DNA from: Sabellastarte sp. h YS-2021
Taxonomy: Eukaryota; Annelida; Polychaeta; Sabellida; Sabellidae
Assembly (NCBI GenBank): GCA_964017235.1
Contig: OZ024935.1
Location: 36,311,596 to 36,375,595, forward strand
Direction: 5' to 3'
Length of the DNA stretch: 64,000 nt
Under the pieces are notes generated by a model. That model worked only from the letters and a program-made list of their open reading frames with translations. It was not told where the DNA came from and ran no database searches. Below are positions 45,288-55,729 of the stretch, one piece after another (the first letter of the stretch is position 1; each line of letters opens with the position of its first letter). The translations under genes were made by a program, and so were the position numbers.

Positions 45288-46104
45288 ATGTGAAAGGGCA
45301 GGAGGAGAAAGACTGAAGTACCAACTGATACTCAAACACAGGAGATACAGCTGAAGATATAGAGAGAAGGAGGAGGGAGAGATAGGAGAGGGATGAGTAA
45401 GAGAGAACAGAGCAGGAAGAGAGGGACAGAGAGAGGATGGAGAGAGAGAGGAGGGAAGAAGAGGAAAGGGGAGAGGAGAGAGTGCAAACTGACATGGATA
45501 CTGATGTAGAATCAACTCAATCCAGACAGAAGAAGGGCCAGATGAAGTCCACTTTCCTGAGTGATTCAGATGGAAAAGCCATCGTGGAGTTCATTAAACA
45601 GCATGTCTAACTTTATGACAAGACCAAAGACCAGTTCCAAAGACAGGCAGAAGAAAGAACGACTTTGGGACTCAGACGAAGTCAGGACAAGCAGCTGAGA
45701 AGAGTACAGAATGACAGACCTGGTTGAAGGACAGTTTCAGTTTTCTACGAGGTCACATCACAAGGAAGGGAGTTTCCAAGTCTTCTGCATTCAAGTCACC
45801 CAAGAGGCCTTCTGCAGCCACAGCCTCAGCTTCAGTTCTGGATACATCCAGAGACACAGAATCTGAGATGGAAATCAGCATTGCATCAGACGTTACTCAT
45901 CGGCCTTCGAGCACCAGTCCCAAGCACTGAAAGCCTCCAGTTGCGACTGCAACCACTGCAGATCCAGTCTTAGATCAGTTCCAGCAGATGAGGTCGATGC
46001 TTTCCACATTCCTGGGTGAATGTCGGGACCCCGCTCCAAGTCCAAAACAGTCATTCTGCAACTATCTCCACTCTGAGATTGAACACCTGAAAGAAACGTT
46101 TTCA
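45288..46104 (+). pseudogene. E2 Myb/SANT-like partner gene, 5' part
   Basis: The ATG (45288) is followed at once by TGA; E1 has CGA there. A long purine tract (45300-45480) would encode an Arg/Glu-rich stretch, as in E1. Then come QMKSTFLSDSDGKAIVEF and, after a stop, LYDKTKDQFQ, which is the start of the MADF-like domain, broken by a deletion that removes its second half. The later part has an intact frame with KSSAFKSPKRPSAATASASV and FCNYLHSEIEHLKETF, a probable dimerising helix. Coding is cut at 46104 by E1. Confidence 0.72.
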
Positions 46105-46108
46105 TGCA

Positions 46109-46124
46109 GGTGTTCCACTGGAGC
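46109..46124 (+). repeat. left terminal inverted repeat of E1
   Basis: Sixteen bases that pair perfectly with 51801-51816; with TGCA, 20 bp. A ccgaccctacgaccctagggtcgg hairpin follows at 46136-46160. Confidence 0.9.
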
Positions 46125-46508
46125 TGACTCTGTAACCGACCCTACGACCCTAGGGTCGGTTGCAAAAGTCGTAGAATCATGAGAAAAAGTGTGGGAAAAT
46201 GCAGAGTCAATTATGAAATCCCCGACAGGCCAGTAAAGTTACAGACAGGATGTGAACCCCATCCCAACAAGACGTAGGGTCAGAGACGTTTTTTGCACAG
46301 CCAGCCGTAGAGGTTGCATGACAAACCCTAAACCCCTAACAGACAAGCCGGATCACAAACAGATAAGCCGTAAAGACAAACAGACAAGCTGGGAACATGT
46401 TCCCCACCCTTGCCGACAGGACTGATTGTTTTGGTGGGTTGGGATCTAAAAGTCGGGATCCAGATTCAGGATCCATATCACCCTATATAAACCCCCATCA
46501 CATGTGAT

Positions 46509-47145
46509 GTGCCATTCATTTCACAGTTCAAAGATGACAGGAACACATCAATTTTATTGTACTTGATCTTTACAAGACACCAAAGACAGCAGAACCCAAC
46601 ACCTGCCCAGTCAGCATCACCATCACCCCCACCCCCCAGAAGGAAGCCACAGAATCCATGGGTTATGCCCTGGATACTTGAGAGAGAAAAGCGAGGTTGC
46701 GAGTTCTTGGATGAACTGATCACTACTGATATACCAGGCTACGGAAACTTCACCAGGATGGAGCCAGCATTTTTTATTTGATTGAAGAAAGAATCAGCTT
46801 GAAACTTGCAGTTACTTTGAGACACCTATCCACAGGGGAAAGCTACACTTCACTGCAATACTAATGGAGGGTTGGCAAACTGAAAAGAAGAATTGAGAAC
46901 GGAACCCTGGGAATACCACCACTTGAACCACTAGGACCTGGGGGGCAGATCTGCACTACTTCCTGCAGTGGGACGATGCCTTTGCCCTGATGCCTTGGCT
47001 TATGAAGCCTTACAGTAGACGTCAACTGACCAGGGAGGAGAGAATAGCCAGCTATAGAATATCCAGGGGGAGAAGGGTGGTCGAGAACTCATTTGGTATA
47101 CTTGTCAAGAGATTCAGGGCGCTGTTGACCATCATGGAGCAGAGG
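46509..47145 (+). pseudogene. E1 HARBI1-like transposase, N-terminal part, internally deleted
   Basis: The open frame to 46779 has RRKPQNPWVMPWILEREKRG and LDELITTDIPGYGNFTRMEP, the usual HARBI1 N-terminus (PWV..W...R...G.Y..L..EL..D...Y.NF.RM). After a stop the remnants read TGESYTSLQY*WRVG and then directly KLKRRIENGTLG, so about 110 codons present in the E2 copy are missing, including both catalytic Asp residues. The C-terminal Glu block [17 protein letters not shown] follows (47080-47120). Then the LINE begins at 47146. Confidence 0.8.
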
Positions 47146-48260
47146 TGAAACCACTGCCTTGGTATTGATCAAGAGGTAAAACTACTGCCTTGGTATTGCT
47201 TGACCTGTCTGCCGCCTTCGACACCATAGATTATTCCACTCTTCTTAGCTGCCTCCGAAACTGGTTTGTTGTCGGTGGTTGTGTTCTGAAATGGTTCACA
47301 TTCTACCTAACAGACCGTTACCAATCAATAAAAATTAGATCTACTTTGTCAGATGTTTGTAAAGTCCTATTTGGCATTCCCCAAGGTTCTGTCCTGGGCC
47401 CTTTGCTGTTCTCATTGTACACCACCCCCCTCAGTTTGATTATCAGTAGACATAAGGGAATAAAGTTTCACTTCTATGCAGATGATAGTCAAGTTTATAT
47501 TTATCCCATAAGAATGTATCTGCTGCCTTTGAAAAGCTAAATAGGTGCCTAGATGATGTTAAGGAGTGAATGTCCACTAGTAAGCTCAAATTGAATCCTG
47601 ACAAGACCGAGTTTATCATCTTTGGTTCGAAGAGACAGAGGGACAAGTTGAAAGCACATTTTCCAATTGATATCTTGGGCAACTCACTCTGTCCTGCTGA
47701 TTCAGTAAAAAATTTGGGTGTGTGGTTTGATTCAGACTTTTCTTTGTCCAAGCATGCTCAGAATGTCTCCAAAAGTTGTTGTGTTAAACTCCGTGATTTC
47801 AGACATGTCAGGCGGTTTCTCACTCATGATGTTTCTGTTCTTGTGGCTAATGCTCTTGTTAGTAGTCGGCTGGATTATTGCAACTCACTATTCAGGAGCC
47901 TCTCCAAGTTCAATCTACACAAATTACAGTGCATCCAAAATAGTGCAGCTAGAATTGTATCAAACACCAGTCGATACACCAGTATAACTCCTGTGCTAAG
48001 GAAACTGCATTGGCTTCCTGTTGAACAGCGCACAGTGTTCAAGACAGCCACACAGTTTTGCGTTTGATGCTCCCTCTGTGTGGAATGCTCTCCCTGATGT
48101 GATTCGTGCCTCTCCCTCACTGGCATATGATGCTTGATCCCTGTTATGCCCTTGGATACAGAAATTTTGATGTCTGCTTTTTTGTTTTGTTGCGCCTTAG
48201 AGTCCTCTTGTTTGGGGAGATTAAGCGCTATAAAAGTCCAATTAGAATAGAATTAGAATT
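47146..48260 (+). mobile_element. 5'-truncated LINE (CR1/L2-like group) in the E1 transposase
   Basis: Flanked by the 5-bp duplication AGAGG (47141-47145 and 48261-48265), placed inside the E1 codons for EQRPK. The 3' end is gcgctataaaagtccaattagaat followed by (agaatt)n, a microsatellite tail typical of L2-type elements. The 5' junction shows a 31-bp near-duplication (tgaaaccactgccttggtattg twice). The coding part is described separately. Confidence 0.85.
47190..48150 (+). pseudogene. LINE reverse transcriptase, C-terminal two thirds, one frameshift
   Basis: Frame 47190-47540 has RT motif A LLDLSAAFDTIDY, motif B GIPQGSVLGPLLFSLYTTPL and motif C FHFYADDSQVYI with the catalytic Y-A-D-D intact. 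A frameshift near 47540 leads to 47570-48067: LKLNPDKTEFIIFGSKRQR, VKNLGVWFDSDFSLSKH, SRLDYCNSLF and LHWLPVEQRTVFK. After an internal deletion, FAFDAPSVWNALPDVIRASP gives the usual C-terminal block. The group (CR1/L2/Daphne) is suggested by the LGV.FDS and LHWLPV blocks. The endonuclease is missing through 5' truncation. Confidence 0.85.
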
Positions 48261-48514
48261 AGAGGCCAAATGTAGTCAGAGACATTATGTTAACATGTGT
48301 GGTAGTACATAACATGTTAAGAAGCCATCAGAGGGGAGGAGACAGACCACCCACGCCAGCCGACAACATAGTTGCACCACAGGCAGGCCAGTGGGAACAG
48401 GGACAACATGAAAACTTCAGAAACCCATCGATGGAGGCCAAACATCAACGAGACCTACTGAAAAACTATTTTAACCATGAGGGGGTGCTGACTGGGCAGG
48501 AGGGCAGAGTGTAA
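48261..48514 (+). pseudogene. E1 transposase, 3' end after the LINE
   Basis: Continues at the same codon area: similar to E2's PKVARDIVLTCVVVHNMLKS. The frame 48287-48514 reads LTCVVVHNMLRSHQRGGDRP, then a tail (NIVAPQAGQWEQGQHENFRNP, EAKHQRDLLKNYFNHEGVL) and a stop TAA at 48512. The tail is missing in the E2 copy frame, so it gives the true C-terminus of the family. Confidence 0.78.
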
Positions 48515-48519
48515 GAACA

Positions 48520-49540
48520 CGGGGGGGGGGGGGGGGGAAGATGCTGTCATTTTATCAGTCCTTTTCCGGACTACCCAAATAATCCAAGAACTTTTATTTA
48601 GCAAAGTGTCACACAAAAATAGCCCCAATTTTATAACAATTTAATGCAAATTCTAGTTCACCAAAAATAATCCCCATCACAAACACAAGTCCCTCCCAAA
48701 TTCAAATCACTAAATTACATATCATCTTATACAGATTTAAACCCCCGGTCCTTATTTTTAAAGTTCAACTCCTCCACAACCAGGACTTGTGCTTATTTTT
48801 GGATAAAAAATTGCCAAATATTAAAACAAACTTGATCCCTTTATAGAAAGAATTCTGGCACACATTTCTCTAAAAGCAGAAATAATTCTGCAGATAAATT
48901 TTGGCCAGAAAATAGAAAAATGATCTAAAATTTCCAAAAGATTATGTTCTCATGTTTTGTTAGGCCTGTCTGTTTATTTGTCTGGCAGCCCCTCCACACA
49001 TTCAACATAGCAGACTTGTAAGCATGTGGGTTTGATTACAGTTTTGGTTTGGAGTGCTAGGAACTTGGGTTTGGGTCAGGATCTTTGGGATTTTAGGGGA
49101 TGGACTTTTCTTATTTTAGGGGGTTTGGGAGTGTTTTGTTTTTGAATTCTTGGGGGCCAAAATTTATTTGGCTTGTTCTTCTAAATTTCTTTTTATTTTT
49201 TAAAAAAAAATTTTTATATTTTCAAATTTTTTGTAAGATTTTTTTATTAATCTTTTTATTTGGCTTTTTCTTCTAAATTTAAAAAGATTTTTTTTATATT
49301 TCCCAATTTTTTTAAGATTTTTTTTATTAATCTTTTTTTAATTTTTTGGGGTTTGGTGTTGGAAGTTTATTTATATTTGTTCAACATTCACTCATTCATT
49401 CATGCAATTTTTTTGTGTATTGTAGGGAAGTGTAAGTGTTGGACGGTGTGCTTTTTTGGTTTTTGGGCTATCAAACAGCAGCTAAATGATAGTTTTTGGA
49501 AGATTCGGGTGGCCCTAAGAAGGGAGGGGTTTGGTGCGAC
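48520..49540. other. AT-rich convergent spacer of E1
   Basis: Lies between the two E1 gene ends. Contains a G run (about 48524-48537) and two similar T-rich stretches around 49190-49345. The same spacer, shorter, is in E2 (52400-52845) on the other strand. Confidence 0.6.
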
Positions 49541-49544
49541 TTGT

Positions 49545-51022
49545 GCGGACTAATCCTCTGATTTAGGCTGACTCTGCTGGCTGGACTGGCTGGGAAGTCT
49601 TGACTGTTCTTGATGAGCGGTAGAAGGCACTGGTGACGGTGCTGCTTGAAGTTGAGAGGGTGAAAATGACTGTGGTGTGTCAATCTGCTGATACTGTAGA
49701 ACACTTGGAATAGCTGCAAAGAGACTGGATAATCCTGAAGTGTTGTGCTGACTCTCCTCCTCTTGTGAAGGTGCAACTGAAGAGGGGGTTGCAAATCATC
49801 TGTCTGGAAGTTCCAGGCTGTTGGTCATCCACAACTACATAAGAAGTAGCACGCTGTGTAGATGGTGATGAAGATGAAGGCCTTGGTGGTTGCTGTACTT
49901 TTGCAATCACTGTAACAGGTTCTCCAGTGGAAGTCTGTGTTGGCTGCACAACTGGAATGGAAAATGTCTGAGTTTCTGGAATGGTCAGTATGTATTCACA
50001 TCTTGTGTGGCCTGTGTTGCTTGTGGAAGTTGAAATATGGTGGCCTGTTGACTTGCGGTGACCTGTCTCTTGCGTTCTTCAGCCTTGTACTGTGTTTCAC
50101 TGAGAAGCTTCACTGTGTCATTCCTGAAGGTAAAAAAGTCCCTTTCTTCCAGGTGCTTCACCTCAGAGTGGAGATAGTTGCAGAACAAGTGTTTTTGACT
50201 TGGAGCAGGATCCCGGCGTTCACCCGGAAATGTGGAAAGCATTGACCTTATCTGCTGGAACTGATCTAAGACTGGATCTGCAGAAGTAGTTGCAGTCGCG
50301 ACTGGAGGCTGTCATCACTTGGAACTGGTGCTCGAAGGCTGATGAGTAACATCTAATGCAATACTGATTTCCATCTCAGATTCTGTGTCTCTGGATGTAT
50401 CCTGAACTGCAGCAGGCCTCTTGGGTGACTTCAATGCAGAAGACCCGTTGGAAACTCCCTTCCTTCTGATGTGACCTCATACAAGACTGGAACTGTCCTT
50501 CAACCAGGTCTGACATTCTGTACTCTTCTCAGCTGCTTGTCCTGACTTCATCTGAGTGAGCTTGCCATATCTGGCACGTTGAGTCTCGAACCACTTCTTC
50601 ACAGTCCTGATGGGCAAGTTTCTGGTAGCTGCTAGCTGCTCCCAAAGTCATTCTTTCTTCTGCTTGTCTTTGAACAAGACAAGTTCCTCATACTGTTTAA
50701 CGAACTCAATGATGGCTTCTTCATTTGAATCACTCAAGAAAATGGACTTCATCTGGCCCTTCTTCTTTCTGGATTGAGTTGATTTTGCATCAGTATCCGT
50801 ATCTGTTCACACTCTCTTCTCTCTCCTTTCTTCCTCTACCATCTCTCTCTCCCTATGTCTGTCCCTCTTGTCCTTCTCTCTCCTCTCTCTCTCCTCCCTC
50901 TCCTCTCTCTCCCTCCTCCTTCTCTCTATATCCTCAGCTGTATCTCCTAACTCAAACTGTGGTTCAGTATCTCCAGTTGGTACTTCAATCTTTCTCCTTC
51001 TGCCCCTTCGCATGGTGATCAA
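49545..51022 (-). pseudogene. E1 Myb/SANT-like partner gene
   Basis: ATG at 51013 begins MRRGRRRKIEVPTG, followed by an Arg/Glu-rich charged stretch (51013-50820) that is probably a nuclear localisation and helical region. A TGA at about 50808 breaks the frame; it resumes with QSRKKKGQMKSIFLSDS, EEAIIEFVKQYEELVLFKDK, a second stop, then LWEQLAATRNLPIRTVKKW and ETQRARYGKLTQMKSGQ, the MADF/Myb-like DNA-binding domain. The C-terminal half is Ser/Pro/Gln rich with FCNYLHSEVKHLEERDFF, a probable dimerising helix (50190-50130). The partner binds subterminal sites and helps the transposase into the nucleus in studied Harbinger systems. Confidence 0.75.
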
Positions 51023-51154
51023 TCAGTCAGTTGTACAGCTTAAAATAAAATAAAAGTGAAACGTCACAAAACAGATTTCACTCTCAGCCAGTCCAGCTTA
51101 GCTCAAAACTTAAGCTAATTTTACACAAAATAAAAACCCTAAAAATCAAAGCTG

Positions 51155-51800
51155 CACAACCCGACAGTCAAAGCCCAAATATACGCAGAGTGTCTACCGA
51201 CTCGCCTATTTATACCTACAGATTTTGAAGCCGACAGGCCGTAAGAAGCAAAAATATTGCCGGCCTGTCTGTTTCAGTTCCCGGCTTGTCTGTTAGTGTT
51301 ACAGGCCTGTCGCTTATTGTTTATGGCTTGTCTGTTTGAGTGTAAGGCCCTTCGGTTACAAATTTTTCCAACTCTAGGATCCAGTCTGTTAAAGGTACCG
51401 ACTGGTATATAAACTTTACCGGCATGTCGGGAACACTTACAGACAGGCCAGCTAAAGTTACTGACTGTACTGTAACACTTCCCAGCTTGTTGATGAGTCA
51501 TCACATACAGTCTGAAAGTCCATATTTGGGACAAGCCAAATACTTGTTACAGACAGGCCTGTTTGATTAACCGACAAGCCGGGAAGTGTAACCGACAGGC
51601 CGTTTGGGTAACCGACAGGCTGGTTGCTAAGGGCTGAAATTAGGGTCGGATACAAGGGTCGGCAATGATCGTAGAAATATTCAAATATGTTTGATATTTC
51701 ACCGACCCTCCCCAACAGGATGGTAACTTACAACTGACCCTAACCAACCATGTAAACATTGTCCCCGACCCTCGAAAAATACCTAGTTACCGACAGACTG
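51155..51800. promoter_or_regulatory. subterminal GACAGGCC motif cluster of E1
   Basis: About a dozen copies, in both orientations, of a motif close to cYGACARGCCgg: for example near 51231, 51262, 51283, 51303, 51327, 51443, 51553, 51573, 51593 and 51611. The opposite end (46215-46425) has at least six more (ccgacaggcc, acagacaagccgg, acagacaagctgg). Such clusters in DNA-transposon ends are often binding sites for the element's own proteins; here that is inference. Confidence 0.6.
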
Positions 51801-51816
51801 GCTCCAGTGGAACACC
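51801..51816 (-). repeat. right terminal inverted repeat of E1
   Basis: Exact inverse of 46109-46124. On its inner side lie ccgaccctc and cgacagactgg motifs. Confidence 0.9.
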
Positions 51817-51820
51817 TGCA

Positions 51821-52338
51821 TAACCTTCAGGAATGACACAGTGAAGCTTCTCAGTGAAATACAGTAAAAGGCCGAAGAACATAAGAGAGAGGTCACCACA
51901 AGTCAAGATGTCACATATCAACTTCCACAAGCATCACAGGCCACTGCAGGACGTGAATGCATACTCACCATACCGGATATTCAACCATTTTCCATTCCAG
52001 TTGTGCAGCCAACACAGACATCCACAGGAGAGCCTGTTACAGTGATTACCAAAGTACAGCAACCATCAAGGCCTTCATCAACATCAGCACAGCCAACTTC
52101 TTAGGTAGTTGTGGATGACCAACAGCCTGGGACTTCCAGACAGATGATTTTCAACCCACCTTCAGTTGCACCTTCACAACAGGAGGAAGCTCAGCACAAC
52201 ACTTCAGGATTATCCAGTCTCTTTGGAGCTATTCCCAGTGTGCTACAGTATCAGCAGATTGACACACCACAACCATTTTCACCCTCTCAACTTCAAGCAG
52301 CACTGTCACCAGTGCAATCTACCACTCATCATCAATAG
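51821..52338 (+). pseudogene. E2 Myb/SANT-like partner gene, 3' part
   Basis: Resumes at the point where the 5' part was cut: aaccttcaggaatgacacagtgaagcttctcagtgaaatacag matches the same gene in E1 (reverse of about 50145-50095). It reads in shifting frames through a Gln/Pro/Ser-rich C-terminus (IQPFSIPVVQPTQTSTGEP, QQPSRPSSTSAQPTS, LQYQQIDTPQPFSPSQLQAA) to the stop at 52336. It is not a separate gene. Confidence 0.75.
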
Positions 52339-52848
52339 TCAACACCTCCCAGCCAGTTCAGCCAGCAGAGTCACACCAAATCAGTGGATTAGCTTTGTCG
52401 CACCAAACCCAGGCCTTTTAAAGGCCACCCAAATCTTCCAAAAACAATTATTCAGCTATTGTTGCCCAAAAAATAAAAAAGCACACAGTCCAACACTTAC
52501 ACCTCCCCACAGTACAAAACAAATTGTGTGAATGAATGAGTGAATGTTAAACAAATACTAGTAAAGTTCCAAAGCAAAACAGAGAAAAAAATAATAAACC
52601 AAAAATCCCCTTAATGAAAAATAATCCCCCCAAAAGTCAAACCACCCCAACCCCACCACCCCCACCAAACTCCATTTTAAATAACACACGACAACCACCA
52701 AAACAAGATCCAGACTCAAACCCACGTCCCTCCCTCCCAAAACCCAACTTGAACTAAAATGCCCCATACACACTCACAAACCAACAAACTTAACAACCTA
52801 ACAAAATATTCCAAAAAATGCATGGCAATAGACTTACAAACTGGGTTC

Positions 52849-53974
52849 TTAAGTTCTCTTGATGTCCCTGTTCCCCCTGGTCCCCCTTTGGTGGTTGTAT
52901 GTCGTCGGCTGGAGCGGGTGGTCTGTCTGCCCCCAATGGCTTTTCAGCATGTTATGTACTACCACACATGTTAACACAATGTCTCTTGCAACTTTTGGCC
53001 TCTGCTCCATGGTGGTCAACAGCACCCGAAATTGCTTGACAAGTATACCAAATGAGTTCTCGACCACCCTTCTGCCCCTGAATATTCTGTAGTTTGCCAT
53101 TCTCTCTTCTCTGGCCAGTTGGTGTCTACTGTAAGACATCACCAGCCAAGGCATCAGGGCAAAGGCATTGTCCCCCAGCAGGAAGTAGTGTATATCTGGC
53201 CCCCAGGTCCAAGTGGTTCAGTTGGTGGTAGTCCCAAAGTTCCATTCTCAATTCTTCTTCTGAGTTTCCTGTGGTTGAAAATCTGAGCATCAGATGATGA
53301 CCCCCTTGCTCCCACGTTGACCCACATGAACTTGTAATCTGCATCAACTAAAGCCAAAAGTACAATGGAGAAGTAGCCCTTGTAGTTGAAATATTCACTG
53401 CCTGACTTCTTGGGCTTCTTGATAGAAATGTGTTTTCCGTCTAATACACCAACTGCATGGGGGACATTCCATCTGTGTCTAAATCTTTCTTCAATTTTCT
53501 TCCAGTCTTCAGGATCAGTGGGGCACACCAGATACTCTTGTTGAAATTCTTTCAAAATGGCTTTGCAGACCTGGGGCACAAATTTACAGATGGTTGATCT
53601 TCCAACCCTCCATTGGTATTGCAGTGAAGTGTAGCTTTCCCCTGTGGATAAGTGTCTCAAAGTAACTGCCAGTTTCAAGCCGACTTCCAGTGGCTTCCTG
53701 AAGCTGGTGAATGACTTCCTGAGTTGGGGGTGATTCTTTCTTCAATCAAATAAACAAATGCTGGCTCCTTCCTGTTGAAATTTCTGTAGCCTGGTATGTC
53801 AGTAGTGATCAGTTCATCCAAGAGTGTTCTGTAACAACCTCTCTCTTCTCTCTGCAGTATCCAGGGCAGGACCCATGGATTCTGTAGCTTCCATCTCCTT
53901 CTGGGTGGTAGGGGTGATGGCGATGCTGGCTGGGCAGGTGTTGGGTTTGCCTGTCTTCTGTGTGTTGAAATCAC
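52849..53974 (-). pseudogene. E2 HARBI1-like transposase, all catalytic residues present, two frameshifts
   Basis: Three overlapping frames. 53974-53675: RRRWKLQNPWVLPWILQRE and LDELITTDIPGYRNFNRKEP. 53678-53154: LAVTLRHLSTGESYTSLQYQ, RSTICKFVPQVCKAILKEF (helix-turn-helix region), WNVPHAVGVLDGKHISIKKP with the first Asp, YFNYKGYFSIVLLALVDADY, and NVGARGSSSDAQIFNHRKL with the second Asp. 53154-52849: [20 protein letters not shown] with the Glu, and IVLTCVVVHNMLKSHW. So the DDE triad survives and only two frameshifts (near 53676 and 53154) spoil it. It is the best transposase copy in the window. HARBI1-type enzymes cut and paste the element in the nucleus. Confidence 0.85.
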
Positions 53975-54069
53975 AAGATATTAAAATACATTCAACTCAA
54001 TAAAAAACAAAAGGACCCTCAAGTGATCTATCAGTTGCTCTTGATGGGTTCCTGTCATCCTTGAAAGTG

Positions 54070-54360
54070 TGAAATGAATCACATATCACATGGGAGGGGG
54101 TTTTATATAGAGTGATTTGGATCCTGATTCTGGATCACGACTTTAGATACCGCCCCACAAAAACAATCAGTCCTGTCGGAAGGGTTGGGAACATGTTCCC
54201 GGCTTGTCTGTTTGTGATCCGGCTTGTCTGTTAGGCGTTTAGGGCTTGTCATAGTACTTCTATGACTGGCTGTGTGAAAACCGTCCATGTGTCTTGTCTG
54301 GATGGCCATTACATTCTGTCTGTAAGTGTACCGTCCTGTCGGGGATTTCATAACCAACTC
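54070..54360. promoter_or_regulatory. subterminal region of E2 with GACAAGCC motifs
   Basis: Mirrors 46200-46500 of E1: cccggcttgtctgtttgtg, ccggcttgtctgttag, gggcttgtcatag, accgtcctgtcggg. A TATA-like ttttatatagagtg (54094-54106, inverse of ctatataaaccccc in E1 at 46482) lies 5' of the transposase and may be its core promoter. Confidence 0.5.
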
Positions 54361-54539
54361 AGTACAACAGTTCATTAATAGAATTTGTAGAGTATAAATT
54401 ATGAGATACTCTCTGTTTCACTGACTCTTTCACAGTGTGACTCACAATGTCCCCATCTACAGTTAATATTTAGAAACATAAAATCTAAAGTATGGAATAT
54501 AAAAGGACATAAAAATAACAATGAAATATTTATAAAGCA

Positions 54540-55420
54540 CCAAAGTGATGTAGGAATACCCTAAGGCACTGATGTTTATGAGGGGATAGTCCAATCCAGA
54601 TAGAGTCTGGGACCACGTTAGCATTCAATAGGGCAGAAAACTACGTGGAATAGGCTTATCTGAATAGATAAGCATTTGAATGAAGCATGTCTTGCTATTG
54701 AGGACATGATCAGCAAAGGAGAAATTAGCATCAAACTAGACACCAAGGTTCTTTACAACAACTGCTGGATGCATTAAATTACCCAATATCCTAACTGGGA
54801 TATATAGATTATGAACTCTGTTTTGTCAGGGTATAATTTCAGCATACTTGATGAAATCCATTCTTTTTTGAACATCTACAAGACATGAATTCAGTTTGTC
54901 AAAAGGCAGGGCTGCATTTTTGTGAGACATATGAATAAACAAATGGGTCTTAGCTGCATAAAAGTGGAATTTGATGCCAGGGTGCATTCCACCTTATTCA
55001 AATAAGTGGTGTATAAGGAGAACAACAGGAAACCAAGGACTGAGCCTTGTGGTACTCCAAATAGTAGCTCATACAATTGAGAGGGGTGTCTCAATTTTAA
55101 TTGTTTGTAATCCATTGCTGAGATAGGATGTTAACCACTTCAAGGCCATGCCGCACACACCAAACCATGACTTAAAAAAATTAAGAAGAGTAGTGTGGTC
55201 AGTTGTGCCAAACGCAGCCCACAGATTCAGCAAGACCAATGCAATAGGCTCACCCCGTGATAGTGAGAGATGAATCCTGTTTTTGATATGCAGCAGGGCA
55301 GTTTTGGTGGAGTGACCACATTTGTATGCAGATTGACTAGGATTAGCAAGATTGTTACAGTTGATATGTTGCATGAGCTGTTTGACAATTACCCACTCCA
55401 CTAATTTTAACATGAACCAT
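54540..55420 (-). pseudogene. LINE reverse transcriptase, broken
   Basis: Frame 55413-55069: VEWVIVKQLMQHINCNNLAN, PSQSAYKCGHSTKTALLHIK and LVLLNLWAAFGTTDHTTLLN. Motif A reads L-N-L-W-A-A-F-G, so the catalytic Asp (usual LDLSAAFD) is lost. Frame 55115-54891 has motif B LLFGVPQGSVLGFLLFSLYT. Motif C is not recognisable. Further degenerate pieces (VKNLGV.FDANFSFADHV) run to 54650. Confidence 0.8.
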
Positions 55421-55729
55421 AGTACCGATGCCAGTCAAAAACTTTCAAATCTTGGCTTGGAAGGAATGGTTTCTTAATAAGGGAGAAATAACCTCCTTCT
55501 TGGTTTTTTGAGGAAACCCACCCTTAGCTAAACACAGATTGTCTCTATTTATGATTACATTGCACTGGGCAATCTGTCTGCACAATCTACTTCTGCTCAA
55601 CTGAGACCTATCCTTGGGCCACATGTGCTCAAATTGATACCTGATAGATTTGGCCTTACAATATGAATCAGACAGTCATCCAGCTGATGTGTTTTTAGCT
55701 CTTTGACAAATGAATGGTGCTTGCATGTT

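Larger units (their letters stand above)
46109..51816 (+). mobile_element. Harbinger element E1, with terminal inverted repeats
   Basis: 5.7 kb including a LINE. The ends are GGTGTTCCACTGGAGC (46109-46124) and its exact inverse (51801-51816), flanked on both sides by TGCA (46105-46108, 51817-51820). The transposase gene runs on + from the left end and the Myb/SANT-like gene on - from the right end, meeting in an AT-rich middle. It is inserted in the Myb gene of E2, its inverted relative. Harbinger elements usually make a 3-bp duplication, so the TGCA may instead be a 4-bp duplication or palindromic extra bases. The transposase is deleted internally. Confidence 0.85.
45012..54370 (+). mobile_element. 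Harbinger element E2, interrupted by element E1
   Basis: E2 carries a Myb/SANT-like gene on + (45288-46104, continued at 51821-52338) and a HARBI1-type transposase on - (53974-52849), convergent. Its outer limits are the points where similarity to E1 begins and ends (ctgaaacagacaggccggc at left; gaaatccccgacagg inverted at right). Compared with E1, both terminal inverted repeats and some flanking sequence are missing (about 560 bp at left), so E2 was trimmed. E1 sits inside its Myb gene in the opposite orientation. Confidence 0.8.

Noticed and set aside
45249-45515. Reverse frames rich in Leu, Ser and Pro opposite the purine tract.
   Set aside because: Shadow of the Arg/Glu-coding purine run of the Harbinger Myb-like gene.
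50725-51053. Forward frames rich in Ser and Leu.
   Set aside because: Opposite strand of the E1 Myb-like gene.
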